The translations under genes were made by a program, and so were the position numbers. Shown in pieces: positions 35,360-44,421 of a stretch of 64,000 bases of DNA. The notes beneath the pieces are model-generated. The model searched no databases and was not told where the DNA came from. It saw only the letters and a list, made by a program, of their open reading frames with translations. Numbering within the stretch: position 1 is the stretch's first letter; the number at the start of each line of letters is the position of its first letter. The stretch is from Desulfopila_A sp964446655 (GTDB taxonomy: Bacteria; Desulfobacterota; Desulfobulbia; Desulfobulbales; Desulfocapsaceae): NCBI GenBank assembly GCA_964446655.1, contig CAYUPL010000002.1:1-64000 (forward strand), written 5' to 3'.

Positions 35360-38272
35360 TTAGTGAAATCGTTTAACGTAATCGTGCACAGTTGCCATGA
35401 GCCGTTCCTTATCAAGTTTGATATGGTATTCGTCTATACCGACGGCCTTGCCTTTTGCTACGTCTTCTTCACCGGCCAGAGTAGTTAAGGCTATAACCGG
35501 GATTCGCGAGTAGCGCGAGTCGGTTTTGATTTTTTCGGTCAATTCGAAACCATTCATATTCGGCATTTCAATATCAGTCACAACCATGGTAATTTCTTCG
35601 GCGTGTTCTTGCAGAAGATCCCAGGCAATCTGACCGTCTTCCGCTTCAATTACTTCAAAGCCGGCTTCTGTCATATATCCTTTGACCTGATTTCTGAAAA
35701 AATTAGAATCTTCGGCGATCAGCAGGATTGGGGGGTTGAGGTCAGAAGATGTGTCCGTCTCGAAAACCTTCTGATCCGCAAACCAGTCCGGGAATATTGT
35801 CTGCACGATTTCAAAGACATTGACGAGCATGGTTGTATGCTTGGCTATGATTGCCGAGCCCATAATTCCTGTCTGATGCAATGTTACATCATCTATCTCA
35901 ACCGCCACTTCAATGGCATCAATCGGTCCAATGGCCAAGAGACCAACAGCTCTTTTGCGTATGTTAAAAACAATGACAAGCAGATTGTCGTAATCGGCAA
36001 GGGGTTGCACCATGGCTACATCATCGATGGTCAACAGAGACAGGCTGCCGCCTCGATATTGCATGACTCTTTTACCACCGAGTTCTTCAATGTCGGATCG
36101 TTTGATTTTTTCGATCCGTTCCACCTGATTGAGTGGTACAGCGAACTGTTCCGTCTCTGAGCTTCTGAAAATAAGCAGAGATTGCTTGTCTTTTTTAGCA
36201 CGTATGATTTCTTCCTGGGCCTGAGCAACTTCGGAGGCACGGTCGGAACCGTCGATTGAAGTCAGGTTTGCCATTCGCGCAAGGTTGCCGACGTCAAGTA
36301 TAAGTGCGATTCTGCCGTCGCCCATGATAGTGGCGCCGGCATATCCCTTGCACTGTTGCAGGTGGCGACCGAGAGGTTTGATAACTATCTCTTCAGAGTC
36401 CTGGAGTCTATCAACAATGAGGCCGTATTTCATGGCGCCTGTTGAAACGACGACAATGTTGAGGGCACTGGATGCCGCATATCTTCTGTCTTTACCGTGG
36501 CGATCAGTTGAGCTCTGCACCTCGTCGTCTATTGCATCGGTTTTTTGATTATTTTGCTTAAATGTGGGGTGCTCTTGACTTCTCCGGTCGGAGATCATTC
36601 TGCGCCGGTCGGGTTTTATGGCTCCGTCCTTGTCGTCGTAGAAGGTTCGTTCTATTCCGATAATGTCGGCTAATCTGATGAGAGGAAGGAGATTGCCTCG
36701 TAGTCTGACCACTTCAGCGTCGCCGACTCGTTCGACTCTGTCCTTGACCTGGCCTGCTGGAATACGGAGAAGCTCTTCCAGATTGACCTGAGGGATTGCA
36801 TACCTTTCTCCTCCGGTCATAATGATTTGGCAGGGGATAATAGCCAATGTCAACGGCAGTTTGATGGAGATCGTGGTGCCGTTGCCGACCTCGGAAATAA
36901 TGTCTACATGTCCACCAAGTTTATCAAGATTGGTTTTGACGACATCCATGCCGACGCCGCGTCCGGATACGTCGGTAACCTTTTTTGCTGTTGAGAAACC
37001 GGGCAAAAAGATCAGGTTCACCTTTTCTTTGTAAGACATAACCTGGACTTGCTCGGCAGTCAGTAATCCTTTGCTGATAGCGCCGGCGGAAAGAGCTTCA
37101 CCATCGAGTCCCTTACCGTCATCACTGATTTCTATAACAACCTGACCTGCTTCATGATATGCTTTGAGGATTACCAGACCTACTTCGGATTTTCCTTTCT
37201 TCTTTCTCTCCGCCGGCATTTCTATGCCGTGGTCAACCGAATTGCGCACCAGATGGGTCAGGGGATCGTTGATGGACTCGATAATGGTCTTGTCGAGTTC
37301 AACATCTTTGCCGACAATTGTCAGATCTATCTTCTTTTTGAGTTTTCCTGAAAGATCCCTGACGACGCGAGGAAATTTATTGAAGACGTTTCCGATGGGC
37401 TGCATTCGGGTAAGCATTATGGCTTCCTGCAGTTCCGAGGTTATCAGGTCGATTCTCTGGCCGACGGTTTCGGCATTGCGGTAATCCTCGGCACCAATGG
37501 TCTGCAGAAGCTGATTTCTGCTCAAGACGAGTTCGCCGGCAAGATTCATCAGCTGGTCGAGAAGGCTTACATGAACACGAAGAGAAGTGTCACCAGGAGA
37601 CTTGGTTTTCGGTGGCGAAGCCTGTGTTTCAGCAGTTTCGGCAAAGGAATGCTGAGACGAGCTTTCAGTTTGGCTCTTGTCTTCCGCTTCGTCCTGTATA
37701 TCTTCCTCAGAGGGATAGTCGGTTTGGGTGAAACCCACATCCGGCACGTCAGGAGAAGAGGCAACTGCTTCGGCTTCGTCGTTTTGATCTATCTCCTTTT
37801 GATTTGGAGATGTGCCGTTCGAGAGGATCGGCTCAGGCTCGACCGCGGGAGCAGAAGGGGGGGCTGTTTCGATATTTGCCTGGAAATCTCCATCCGCAAT
37901 GGCGTTCAGGGGTTCCAGGTGGGAGGAAATATCAACTTCGTTGGAGTTCTGAATGTCTTCAATCATCTTTTGCAACTGATCAGAAGCGAGGAGAAGAATG
38001 TTGACAATTTCCGGATTGGGGATCAGTTTTTTGCTACGAATCAATCCCAGTACATTTTCCATCGCATGCGAGAGTTCCTGGATGGTGTTCAATCCCATGA
38101 ATCCGGCACCTCCCTTGATGGAGTGCGCCGCTCGAAAAACTTTATTGACAAGGTCTTCGTCAATATCAGCTCCGGCTTCCTCTATTGCAAGCAGATCATT
38201 TTCAATATCCGCGAGATGTTCCAGGGATTCTTCGATAAAACCCTGCAGTATTTCATCATCTTCAATTTGCAT
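35360..38272 (-). CDS. cheA: Hybrid chemotaxis kinase CheA with two CheW modules and receiver
   Basis: Histidine kinase that phosphorylates CheY and CheB. At 970 residues it is much longer than standard CheA (about 650-700). In order: Hpt domain with His50 (FRAAHSIKGGAGFMG), acidic linker, dimerisation helices (LLDQLMNLAGELVLSRNQL), HATPase (VRNSVDHGIEMP, DDGKGLD, TAKKVTDVSGRGVGMDVV), then a CheW-like domain interrupted by a charged insertion near residues 560-610. A second CheW-like module (about 690-835) and a receiver (from about 845; VVTDIEMPNMNG) follow. The receiver may act as a phosphate sink or adaptation device. AGAGGT precedes the ATG. First gene of the che operon. Confidence 0.95.
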   Translation of the reverse strand: MQIEDDEILQGFIEESLEHLADIENDLLAIEEAGADIDEDLVNKVFRAAHSIKGGAGFMGLNTIQELSHAMENVLGLIRSKKLIPNPEIVNILLLASDQLQKMIEDIQNSNEVDISSHLEPLNAIADGDFQANIETAPPSAPAVEPEPILSNGTSPNQKEIDQNDEAEAVASSPDVPDVGFTQTDYPSEEDIQDEAEDKSQTESSSQHSFAETAETQASPPKTKSPGDTSLRVHVSLLDQLMNLAGELVLSRNQLLQTIGAEDYRNAETVGQRIDLITSELQEAIMLTRMQPIGNVFNKFPRVVRDLSGKLKKKIDLTIVGKDVELDKTIIESINDPLTHLVRNSVDHGIEMPAERKKKGKSEVGLVILKAYHEAGQVVIEISDDGKGLDGEALSAGAISKGLLTAEQVQVMSYKEKVNLIFLPGFSTAKKVTDVSGRGVGMDVVKTNLDKLGGHVDIISEVGNGTTISIKLPLTLAIIPCQIIMTGGERYAIPQVNLEELLRIPAGQVKDRVERVGDAEVVRLRGNLLPLIRLADIIGIERTFYDDKDGAIKPDRRRMISDRRSQEHPTFKQNNQKTDAIDDEVQSSTDRHGKDRRYAASSALNIVVVSTGAMKYGLIVDRLQDSEEIVIKPLGRHLQQCKGYAGATIMGDGRIALILDVGNLARMANLTSIDGSDRASEVAQAQEEIIRAKKDKQSLLIFRSSETEQFAVPLNQVERIEKIKRSDIEELGGKRVMQYRGGSLSLLTIDDVAMVQPLADYDNLLVIVFNIRKRAVGLLAIGPIDAIEVAVEIDDVTLHQTGIMGSAIIAKHTTMLVNVFEIVQTIFPDWFADQKVFETDTSSDLNPPILLIAEDSNFFRNQVKGYMTEAGFEVIEAEDGQIAWDLLQEHAEEITMVVTDIEMPNMNGFELTEKIKTDSRYSRIPVIALTTLAGEEDVAKGKAVGIDEYHIKLDKERLMATVHDYVKRFH

Positions 38273-38402
38273 ATATGTACCTCTTCGATAGTATTACCTG
38301 AGTTTAATGTGTTCTTGTTTAGTTTATACATAAGGGGGTTTGAATGTACAGGGGCAAAGCAAATTAAAGAAGTCCCGGTTGATAAGGGGATAGAGATGTA
38401 AC

Positions 38403-38431
38403 AGGCCTGCTGCGATAAGAAACGCAGGCCT
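38403..38431 (-). terminator. Hairpin downstream of the FKBP gene, weak terminator
   Basis: Perfect 8-bp stem (AGGCCTGC with GCAGGCCT, 13-base loop) between the FKBP gene stop and the cheA start on the minus strand. The sequence after it is only modestly T-rich, so termination may be partial. Confidence 0.4.
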
Positions 38432-38438
38432 TGATGAA

Positions 38439-38882
38439 TCAGGCAGGTTGAATACTGATCACAGTTACATGATAGACGAGATGGTGTCCTGCTAAGGGAT
38501 GGTTGTAATCAACAACAATTGAGTCCTTGGAAACTTCCATGACCGTCGCAGGTACTTGGAGCGTTTCGTTTTCCTTCTCAACCTTGAGAGAGAGTATCAT
38601 TCCGGGTATTGGCCGTATTGAATCGGGAAGAGATTTTCTGTTCAGATTTTGCACCAGCAATTTTTGCCGGGCGCCATATCCCTCTTCGGGCGAGACCCGA
38701 ACAACTTTCGATTGTCCTGTTTGCAGGCCGACAAGTGCTTTCTCCAGTGTTGGCGGCAATTCCTGATTTCCCAGTTTGAGGGTAAGGGGATTATCTTCAT
38801 TTACAGTTTTGAAAACTTCGCCATTATCGAGCTTTCCAACGTAGGTAATTGTTATGGTAGAGTTTTCTTGTACAACTGACAT
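38439..38882 (-). CDS. FKBP-type (SlyD-like) peptidyl-prolyl isomerase
   Basis: A 147-residue folding factor that interconverts proline peptide bonds. FKBP patterns are visible: ITITYVGKLDNGEVFKTVN, LPPTLEKALVGLQTGQSKVV and SPEEGYG, with the SlyD-type insert-in-flap region and YNHPLAGHHLVYHVTVISI at the end. It lacks the His/Cys-rich metal tail of E. coli SlyD. ATG 38882 has GGAG 8 bases upstream; a longer in-frame start (38963) adds 27 unrelated residues. Confidence 0.9.
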   Translation of the reverse strand: MSVVQENSTITITYVGKLDNGEVFKTVNEDNPLTLKLGNQELPPTLEKALVGLQTGQSKVVRVSPEEGYGARQKLLVQNLNRKSLPDSIRPIPGMILSLKVEKENETLQVPATVMEVSKDSIVVDYNHPLAGHHLVYHVTVISIQPA

Positions 38883-39021
38883 AGCTGTTTCTCCGCGTAT
38901 TGGTATTTTCGGCTTTATTTCTTTTCTGGTCGTTGACAGAAGAAAAGGGTATGCTGCATTCATTTAACCTACATTGCTTGTAAATAAAATAAAAAAAGGA
39001 TGTAGTATTCGTTTGACCGGC

Positions 39022-39050
39022 TTGACAAATACATATGACCTGCATAAACT
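39022..39050 (+). promoter_or_regulatory. Sigma-70-type promoter for hisI-hisG
   Basis: TTGACA at 39022-39027, 17-base spacer, TAAACT at 39045-39050. The predicted start near 39057 gives a leader of about 115 bases before hisI, which contains a short CCCGA/TCGGG hairpin. No His codon run typical of attenuation was seen. Confidence 0.6.
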
Positions 39051-39172
39051 GAAAAGCTTTTGTGACGGGAAGAGATGTGTACCCGAGTTCGGGGTGTATG
39101 TTATACAGAAGAACAGATGCGCAGTGACACTGTGCAATTCTGCTTCTTTTCTTAAAGAGTAAGGGAATAAAG

Positions 39173-39556
39173 ATGGTCTCTTTAGATTTCTCAAAAGCTG
39201 AGAGCGGTTTGATCCCGGCGATTGCCCAGGATTATAAAACAGGTGAGGTACTGATGCTGGCCTATATCAATGAGCAGGCTTTCGCTGAAACAATACGTAC
39301 CGGAGTCGCACACTACTGGAGCCGATCACGCCAATCGCTGTGGCGGAAAGGTGAATCATCCGGTCATATTCAAAAAATCCATGCGGTTCTGGTCGACTGC
39401 GATGAGGATACAGTAGTATATCAAGTTGAGCAGGTTGGTGGTGCCGCCTGTCATTTGGGATATAGGTCGTGTTTTCATCGAAGAGTGGAGAATGGCCAAC
39501 TCAAGGTATTTAAGGAACTGGTTTTTAATCCTGAAGAAGTCTATAAAAACAAATAA
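39173..39556 (+). CDS. hisI: Phosphoribosyl-AMP cyclohydrolase HisI
   Basis: Third enzyme of histidine synthesis: opens the purine ring of phosphoribosyl-AMP. The 127 residues are the stand-alone PRA-CH form, without the HisE domain. Seen: EVLMLAYINEQAF, YWSRSRQSLWRKGESSGH, the metal-binding VDCDEDTVVYQVE and GGAACHLGYRSCFHR. The gene is followed by hisG after 42 bases; the other his genes are not here. Confidence 0.96.
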   Translation: MVSLDFSKAESGLIPAIAQDYKTGEVLMLAYINEQAFAETIRTGVAHYWSRSRQSLWRKGESSGHIQKIHAVLVDCDEDTVVYQVEQVGGAACHLGYRSCFHRRVENGQLKVFKELVFNPEEVYKNK

Positions 39557-39598
39557 ATACAAAACTATAATAGATTAACAGTCTTAACGGAGTGAAGA

Positions 39599-40471
39599 AT
39601 GAGGCAGTTAAAACTTGGACTCCCCAAGGGCAGTCTGGAGAAGGCAACTATTGAACTATTCGAAAGCGCCGGGTGGCTTATAAAGCCGGCCGCCAGGAAT
39701 TATTTTCCTGAAATTGATGATCCGGAACTGGCCTGTTCCATCTGTCGTCCACAGGAGATGTCGAGATATGTGGAAAGTGGCATGTTGGATGCGGGAATCA
39801 CCGGCAAGGACTGGACTATGGAAAATCAGTCTGATGCCGTTATCGTTTCAGATCTGGTTTATTCCAAGGTAAGCAGAAAACCGACTCGATGGATTATTGC
39901 TGTTGCCGGCAATTCCGACATTCATTCCATAGAACAATTGGAAGGGAAAAAAATCGCAACAGAACTGGTAAATGTTACCAGAAGATTTTTTGATGAGAAA
40001 AAAATCAACGTTGAAATAGAGTTTTCCTGGGGGGCGACCGAGGCCAAGGTTGTTTCAGGTCTGGCTGATGCGGTGGTGGAGGTGACCGAAACAGAAAGCA
40101 CTATTCGTGCCCATGGCCTTCGCATTATTCATGAGCTTATGGAATCGAATACCCAATTTATTGCCAATAAAGATGCATGGAATGATCCCTGGAAAAAAGA
40201 GAAGATTGAAAATATTTCGATGCTTCTTCAGGGAGCATTGCGTGCCTATAGAATAGTCGGTCTGAAAATGAATGTTCCACAGAGCAAGTTGAAGGATGTT
40301 GTTGATATCCTGCCAAGCCTCAATGCCCCGACTATTGCCAATCTTTATCAAACCGATTGGTTCTCTGTCGAAACCGTCATTTCAGAGGATATTGTCCGTG
40401 ATCTGATACCAAAGCTGAAGAAAAACGGTGCTGAAGGTATAATCGAATATGCTCTGAACAAAGTTATATAA
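39599..40471 (+). CDS. hisG: ATP phosphoribosyltransferase HisG, long form
   Basis: First, feedback-inhibited step of histidine synthesis. The 290 residues fit the long form, with catalytic domains and a C-terminal regulatory ACT-like domain, so no HisZ is needed. Seen: LKLGLPKGSLEKATIELFES, DAGITGKDW, ATELVNVTRRFFDEK and GLADAVVEVTETESTIRAHG. ACGGAG lies about 8 bases before the ATG. Confidence 0.96.
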   Translation: MRQLKLGLPKGSLEKATIELFESAGWLIKPAARNYFPEIDDPELACSICRPQEMSRYVESGMLDAGITGKDWTMENQSDAVIVSDLVYSKVSRKPTRWIIAVAGNSDIHSIEQLEGKKIATELVNVTRRFFDEKKINVEIEFSWGATEAKVVSGLADAVVEVTETESTIRAHGLRIIHELMESNTQFIANKDAWNDPWKKEKIENISMLLQGALRAYRIVGLKMNVPQSKLKDVVDILPSLNAPTIANLYQTDWFSVETVISEDIVRDLIPKLKKNGAEGIIEYALNKVI

Positions 40472-40493
40472 ACGGCGGACAACCAGGTCTTCT

Positions 40494-40522
40494 CCTGCCG
40501 TCTGCACGAGCCTGACGGCAGG
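40494..40522 (+). terminator. Hairpin between hisG and engB, weak terminator or leader structure
   Basis: Perfect 9-bp GC-rich stem (CCTGCCGTC with GACGGCAGG, 11-base loop) 23 bases after the hisG stop. Only GATTTGTT follows, not a proper U-tract, so it may be a partial terminator or stabilise the hisG end. Confidence 0.45.
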
Positions 40523-40582
40523 GATTTGTTCTCGCTTTGCCACGGATCTATTCCGGAATGTGGGGTGAACAGGAAACCGGTA

Positions 40583-41164
40583 ATGATAGTGTATCAGCAT
40601 GTAGAATTTCTTTTGAGTGCCCACTCTTTAGCCCAGCTTCCGCCGGCCGAACTCCCTGAATTTGCTTTTGCCGGCAGGTCGAACGTGGGAAAGTCAAGTT
40701 TGATGAACTGCCTTTTTGGCAGGAAAAACTTTGTTAAAGTGAGTGGCAGGCCGGGAAAAACGCAGGGGTTGAATTTTTTTCAGATAGACGGCCGGGTAAA
40801 TATGGTTGATCTGCCTGGGTACGGTTTTGCCAAAGTGTCCAAGGCGACACAGTCAGGCTGGCAGAAGCTTATATCCTCGTACCTGCAGAGCAGAACCACT
40901 TTGTGCTGTGTCGTGGTCATCATGGACCTGCGCCATCCCCCCAAAAGCCAGGACAGTCAGTTGCTGGGCTGGTTAAGAAACGAGGGGATCCGGTATCTGA
41001 TAGTGTATACCAAAGCGGACAAGCTCTCGGGGAATGAGCGAAGCAGAAATGCAGCCCTACTGGATGCCGGTCATGGTCTGTCATCCCAGCAGAGAATCAT
41101 GTTTTCAGCAAAGAACGGCACTGGTCTTGCGGAGCTTAAGGAGGTATTAGACTCTTATTTCTAA
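40583..41164 (+). CDS. engB: Ribosome biogenesis GTPase EngB (YsxC/YihA)
   Basis: Small GTPase needed for large ribosomal subunit assembly. The 193 residues show G1 GRSNVGKSSL, G3 DLPGYGFAKVS, and G4 TKADK with the KPGKTQGLNFF-like switch (RPGKTQGLNFF). ATG 40583 has AGGAAA upstream; an in-frame TTG at 40526 would add 19 residues. Convergent with lepA. Confidence 0.94.
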   Translation: MIVYQHVEFLLSAHSLAQLPPAELPEFAFAGRSNVGKSSLMNCLFGRKNFVKVSGRPGKTQGLNFFQIDGRVNMVDLPGYGFAKVSKATQSGWQKLISSYLQSRTTLCCVVVIMDLRHPPKSQDSQLLGWLRNEGIRYLIVYTKADKLSGNERSRNAALLDAGHGLSSQQRIMFSAKNGTGLAELKEVLDSYF

Positions 41165-41167
41165 AAA

Positions 41168-41201
41168 GGCGCCGTCAAGGACGGCCCTTCCTTTTTATTT
41201 T
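41168..41201 (+). terminator. Terminator between engB and lepA
   Basis: Hairpin GCCGTC-aag-GACGGC (41171-41176 with 41180-41185) followed by CCTTCCTTTTTATTTTT. It lies directly after the engB stop; its T-tract overlaps the last codons of convergent lepA. It clearly serves engB, and perhaps also lepA from the other side. Confidence 0.75.
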
Positions 41202-42991
41202 TGTTCCGATTTCAGAACCGAGAGAAAGGCTTTTTGAGGAATTTCAACATTTCCTACTGTTTTCATTCTCTTTTTTCCTGCTTTTTGTTTCTCTAACAGC
41301 TTTCTCTTTCTTGAAATATCTCCGCCATAGCATTTTGCGGTAACATCTTTACGTAATGCCGAAATAGTTGTTCGTGCGATGATCGTACCGCCGATGGCTG
41401 CCTGGATGGCAATTTTAAACATTTGCCGGGGAATTTCTTCCTTGAGCTGTTCACAGGCATGCAGGCCTCTGGCTCTGGCGTTTTCACGGTGCACAAGCTG
41501 AGATAAGGCATCGACATGTTCTCCATTGACCAGAATGTCAAGTTTTACCAGGTCGCTTTTTCTGTAATCCAGGATTTCGTAATCGAAAGAGCCATATCCT
41601 TGCGTTACGGATTTCAATCTATCATAAAAATCATAAATAACTTCAGCAAGAGGCAGCTCACAGGTAAATTCTATTCGTCCGGGCATCGGATAGTGGTAGT
41701 GCGTGTTTACACCACGGCGTTCCATGCAGAGTGTCATGACAACACCCATGTATCTGTCGGGGATAAGAATTGTTGCCTTTATAAATGGTTCCTCAATTCT
41801 CTTGATTGCTGAGGGATCCGGGTAGTGGGCAGGATTGTCAACCTCAATGATCGAGTCGTCATTCAGATGAAAGAAGTAGCGGACAGAAGGAACCGTAAGG
41901 ATGAGAGAAATGTCAAACTCACGCTCAAGACGTTCCTGCACCACTTCGAGGTGGAGCAGGCCGAGGAATCCGCAACGAAAGCCGAAGCCGAGAGCCATCG
42001 ACGAATCTTTTTGGAAAACAAGTGCCGCGTCGTTAAGCTGCAGTTTTTCCAACGCAGTTCCCAGAGCATCATACTCATCCGTGGTAATGGGATATATTGA
42101 AGAAAATACCACCTGCTGCACTTCCTTGAATCCCGGGAGGGGTTTTGAACACGGAGCGGCCTTCAAGGTGATGGTGTCGCCGGGGCGAGTGTCCTGTACT
42201 GTTTTTACTCCGGCTATTATATACCCTACCTGGCCGGCAAGTAATTCGCGCTGCGGCTTTCTTCCAATCTGAAATTGACCGACCTCTTCGACCCGATAGC
42301 TGATATTGTTGGACATGAAAACGATGATGTCGCCAGCCTTGACCCTGCCGTTGATGATTCTGCACGAAATAATTGTGCCACGAAAGGCATCGTAACCGGC
42401 ATCAAAAATAAGTGCCTGGAGGGCACTGTCCGGATCTCCTTTTGGTGGTGGCAGAAATTTGATTATTGCTTCAAAAATATCTGCAACTCCTTGTCCTGTC
42501 TTGGCTGAACAGAGTTGTATCATTTCAGCATCGAGGCCGAGATCCTCTTCTATCTGTTCGGCTACCTTTTCAGGTTCGGCCGAGGGCAAGTCAATCTTGT
42601 TGATAACGGGAATAATGTCGAGATCATTTTCCATTGCCAGGTACAGATTAGCAAGAGTCTGTGCTTCAATTCCTTGAGCGGCGTCAATAAGCAGGAGAGC
42701 TCCTTCGCAGGAAGTAAGGGCACGAGAAACCTCATAACTGAAATCCACATGGCCGGGCGTATCAACCAGATTGAGAAAGTATTTCCGGCCGTTTTGGGCG
42801 GTATAGGGGAGACAGATGGTTTGACTTTTAATAGTGATGCCACGTTCTCTTTCAATGTCCATATTGTCGAGAAGCTGGTCTTTAAATTCTCTTGCCGAAA
42901 CAAGCCCACACATTTGGATCATTCTGTCGGCAAGTGTTGATTTACCGTGATCGATATGAGCAATGATGCTGAAATTTCTAATATTATTCAT
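41195..42991 (-). CDS. lepA: Elongation factor 4 (LepA)
   Basis: Ribosome-binding translational GTPase. The 598 residues are normal. Seen: NFSIIAHIDHGKSTLADRMI (G1), the switch with RERGITIKSQTICL, VDTPGHVDFSYEVSRAL (G3), NKIDLPSA (G4) and the LepA C-terminal CYGGDISRKRKLLEKQKAGK. I chose ATG 42991, the family start. A longer in-frame start at 43093 runs through a tandem DNA repeat and adds 34 non-family residues. Confidence 0.97.
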   Translation of the reverse strand: MNNIRNFSIIAHIDHGKSTLADRMIQMCGLVSAREFKDQLLDNMDIERERGITIKSQTICLPYTAQNGRKYFLNLVDTPGHVDFSYEVSRALTSCEGALLLIDAAQGIEAQTLANLYLAMENDLDIIPVINKIDLPSAEPEKVAEQIEEDLGLDAEMIQLCSAKTGQGVADIFEAIIKFLPPPKGDPDSALQALIFDAGYDAFRGTIISCRIINGRVKAGDIIVFMSNNISYRVEEVGQFQIGRKPQRELLAGQVGYIIAGVKTVQDTRPGDTITLKAAPCSKPLPGFKEVQQVVFSSIYPITTDEYDALGTALEKLQLNDAALVFQKDSSMALGFGFRCGFLGLLHLEVVQERLEREFDISLILTVPSVRYFFHLNDDSIIEVDNPAHYPDPSAIKRIEEPFIKATILIPDRYMGVVMTLCMERRGVNTHYHYPMPGRIEFTCELPLAEVIYDFYDRLKSVTQGYGSFDYEILDYRKSDLVKLDILVNGEHVDALSQLVHRENARARGLHACEQLKEEIPRQMFKIAIQAAIGGTIIARTTISALRKDVTAKCYGGDISRKRKLLEKQKAGKKRMKTVGNVEIPQKAFLSVLKSEQK

Positions 42992-43027
42992 TCTGATGTT
43001 GAGAAAATTATGACTGAATAGTACATA

Positions 43028-43069
43028 TTTAGTATATGGACACGCTGATTTAGTATATGGACACGCTGA
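43028..43069. repeat. Perfect 21-bp tandem duplication upstream of lepA
   Basis: The 21-base unit TTTAGTATATGGACACGCTGA is present twice, head to tail, between the lepA start and rpoH. It lies 36-78 bases upstream of the lepA start, in a promoter-proximal position. No copy was noticed elsewhere in the window. Confidence 0.9.
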
Positions 43070-43102
43070 TGAGGGAACCTCCATTCTTAGCATAATTATA
43101 TG

Positions 43103-43127
43103 AAGAAGAAAATAGAATTTTCTTCTT
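43103..43127. promoter_or_regulatory. Inverted repeat in the lepA-rpoH intergenic region
   Basis: AAGAAGAAAAT and ATTTTCTTCTT form an 11-bp palindrome with a 3-base centre, midway between divergent lepA and rpoH. It is AT-rich and not the CIRCE element. It could be an operator or a hairpin; no regulator is known. Confidence 0.4.
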
Positions 43128-43245
43128 GGTGGCCATTATGGTAGGATACCAATGTTAATCTCGGAAGCATAAGCATCAAAAAAAATTCGTGTTGATTTTT
43201 AATGCAACACTGACCTGTATTGAGGGGGAAAACCCATAAAGATAT

Positions 43246-44229
43246 ATGCCAAAGAAAAATAAACCTGAAAATCTGACGATTAATGCCGATGGAGAGATGG
43301 AAAACCCGCTTGTCTCACTCTCGGATGACGAAAATCTGCCGGCGTTGAGCAATCCGGCACTCCATCGTTACCTCCAGGAAATAAGTCAATATGAGCTTCT
43401 GACGCGGGAAGAGACCGATGAACTGGCTACCCGATTTAAAGAGACAGGCGATCAAAATGCGGCGTACCGTCTTGTTTCATCAAATCTCCGTCTGGTTGTC
43501 AAAGTTGCTATGGATTTCCAGAAATACTGGATGCAGAACTTTATGGATCTTATTCAGGAGGGCAATGTCGGGCTTGTTCAGGCAACGAAAAAATTTGATC
43601 CCTATAGGGGAGTAAAATTTTCCTATTACGCCGCATATTGGATAAGGGCCTATGTTCTTAAGTTTATAATGGATAATTGGAGACTTGTAAAAATCGGCAC
43701 AACTCAGGCGCAGAGAAAACTCTTCTTTTCTCTCAATAAAGAGAAAAAATTACTGGAAGCGCAAGGTTTTGATCCTGAACCTAAACTGCTGGCGCAGCGT
43801 TTAAATGTAAAGGAGAGAGAAGTTGTCGAGATGAGTCAGCGAATGGACAGCTGGGATGTATCTTTGGAATCTCCCGTTCGTTCCGATTCTGAAGATGAAC
43901 AGAAAAATTTTATACCCAGTTCCGGACCCAATATAGAGTCGACGGTTGCCGGCAAAGAAATGCAGCTCCGTCTGGGCGAGCTTCTCAATATATTGAAAGA
44001 TAAACTTAATGATAAGGAAAAGATGATTCTGGAAAAACGTCTGCTCACGGATGAGCCGTTGACCCTCCAGAACATTGCTGATAAATTTGATATCTCAAGG
44101 GAAAGAGTACGTCAGATAGAGGTGAATTTGTTGAAGAAAATGAAAAAATATCTCGAGAATGAAATGCCTGATATTATAGATTTTTTTGATGGTGAACGAA
44201 TTGTGGTCAACGGTGATAATAGAGAATAG
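43246..44229 (+). CDS. rpoH: Heat-shock sigma factor RpoH (sigma-32)
   Basis: Alternative sigma factor for chaperone and protease genes. The 327 residues show sigma region 1.2 (ALHRYLQEISQYELLTREE), region 2 (FMDLIQEGNVGLVQATKKFD, SYYAAYWIRAYVLKFIMDNW), the RpoH box (TTQAQRKLFFSLNKEKK) and region 4 (TLQNIADKFDISRERVRQIE). The RpoH box separates it from other sigma factors. Start spacing to the upstream GAGGGGG is long, about 17 bases. Confidence 0.93.
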   Translation: MPKKNKPENLTINADGEMENPLVSLSDDENLPALSNPALHRYLQEISQYELLTREETDELATRFKETGDQNAAYRLVSSNLRLVVKVAMDFQKYWMQNFMDLIQEGNVGLVQATKKFDPYRGVKFSYYAAYWIRAYVLKFIMDNWRLVKIGTTQAQRKLFFSLNKEKKLLEAQGFDPEPKLLAQRLNVKEREVVEMSQRMDSWDVSLESPVRSDSEDEQKNFIPSSGPNIESTVAGKEMQLRLGELLNILKDKLNDKEKMILEKRLLTDEPLTLQNIADKFDISRERVRQIEVNLLKKMKKYLENEMPDIIDFFDGERIVVNGDNRE

Positions 44230-44253
44230 CCTTTACGTCTGAGGGTATTCAGA

Positions 44254-44421
44254 ATGCGTAAGCATTTGCTGGGCGAGTTCTACTTATTGTATCGGTTCAG
44301 AAGAGGATGCATTGCCGGGTCATATGTTTTTTTTTGCTGGATCGAAGCTGCACGGTCTCCAGAATATGCGATCGGTGATCCTTGGTACGGCCCTCAAAAA
44401 TGGCAGCTTATAATATTTTGA
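44254..44421 (+). CDS. Possible 55-residue protein between rpoH and the TPR gene
   Basis: A short open frame starting 24 bases after rpoH with GAGGG eight bases before the ATG, and overlapping the next gene start by 22 bases. The product starts MRKHLLGEFYLLYRFRRG and ends in GPQKWQLIIF. A run of nine T's lies inside. I recognise no family. The good ribosome-binding site and overlap suggest translation coupling to the next gene; chance is just as possible. Confidence 0.25.
   Translation: MRKHLLGEFYLLYRFRRGCIAGSYVFFCWIEAARSPEYAIGDPWYGPQKWQLIIF

Noticed and set aside
37571..38401. 276-codon open frame antisense to cheA
   Set aside because: It is a mirror of the cheA coding frame; composition is that of an antisense shadow.
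44254..44310. Likeness of the short frame's KHLLGEFY start to the SpeD N-terminus
   Set aside because: The match ends after a few residues and the rest lacks SpeD motifs.
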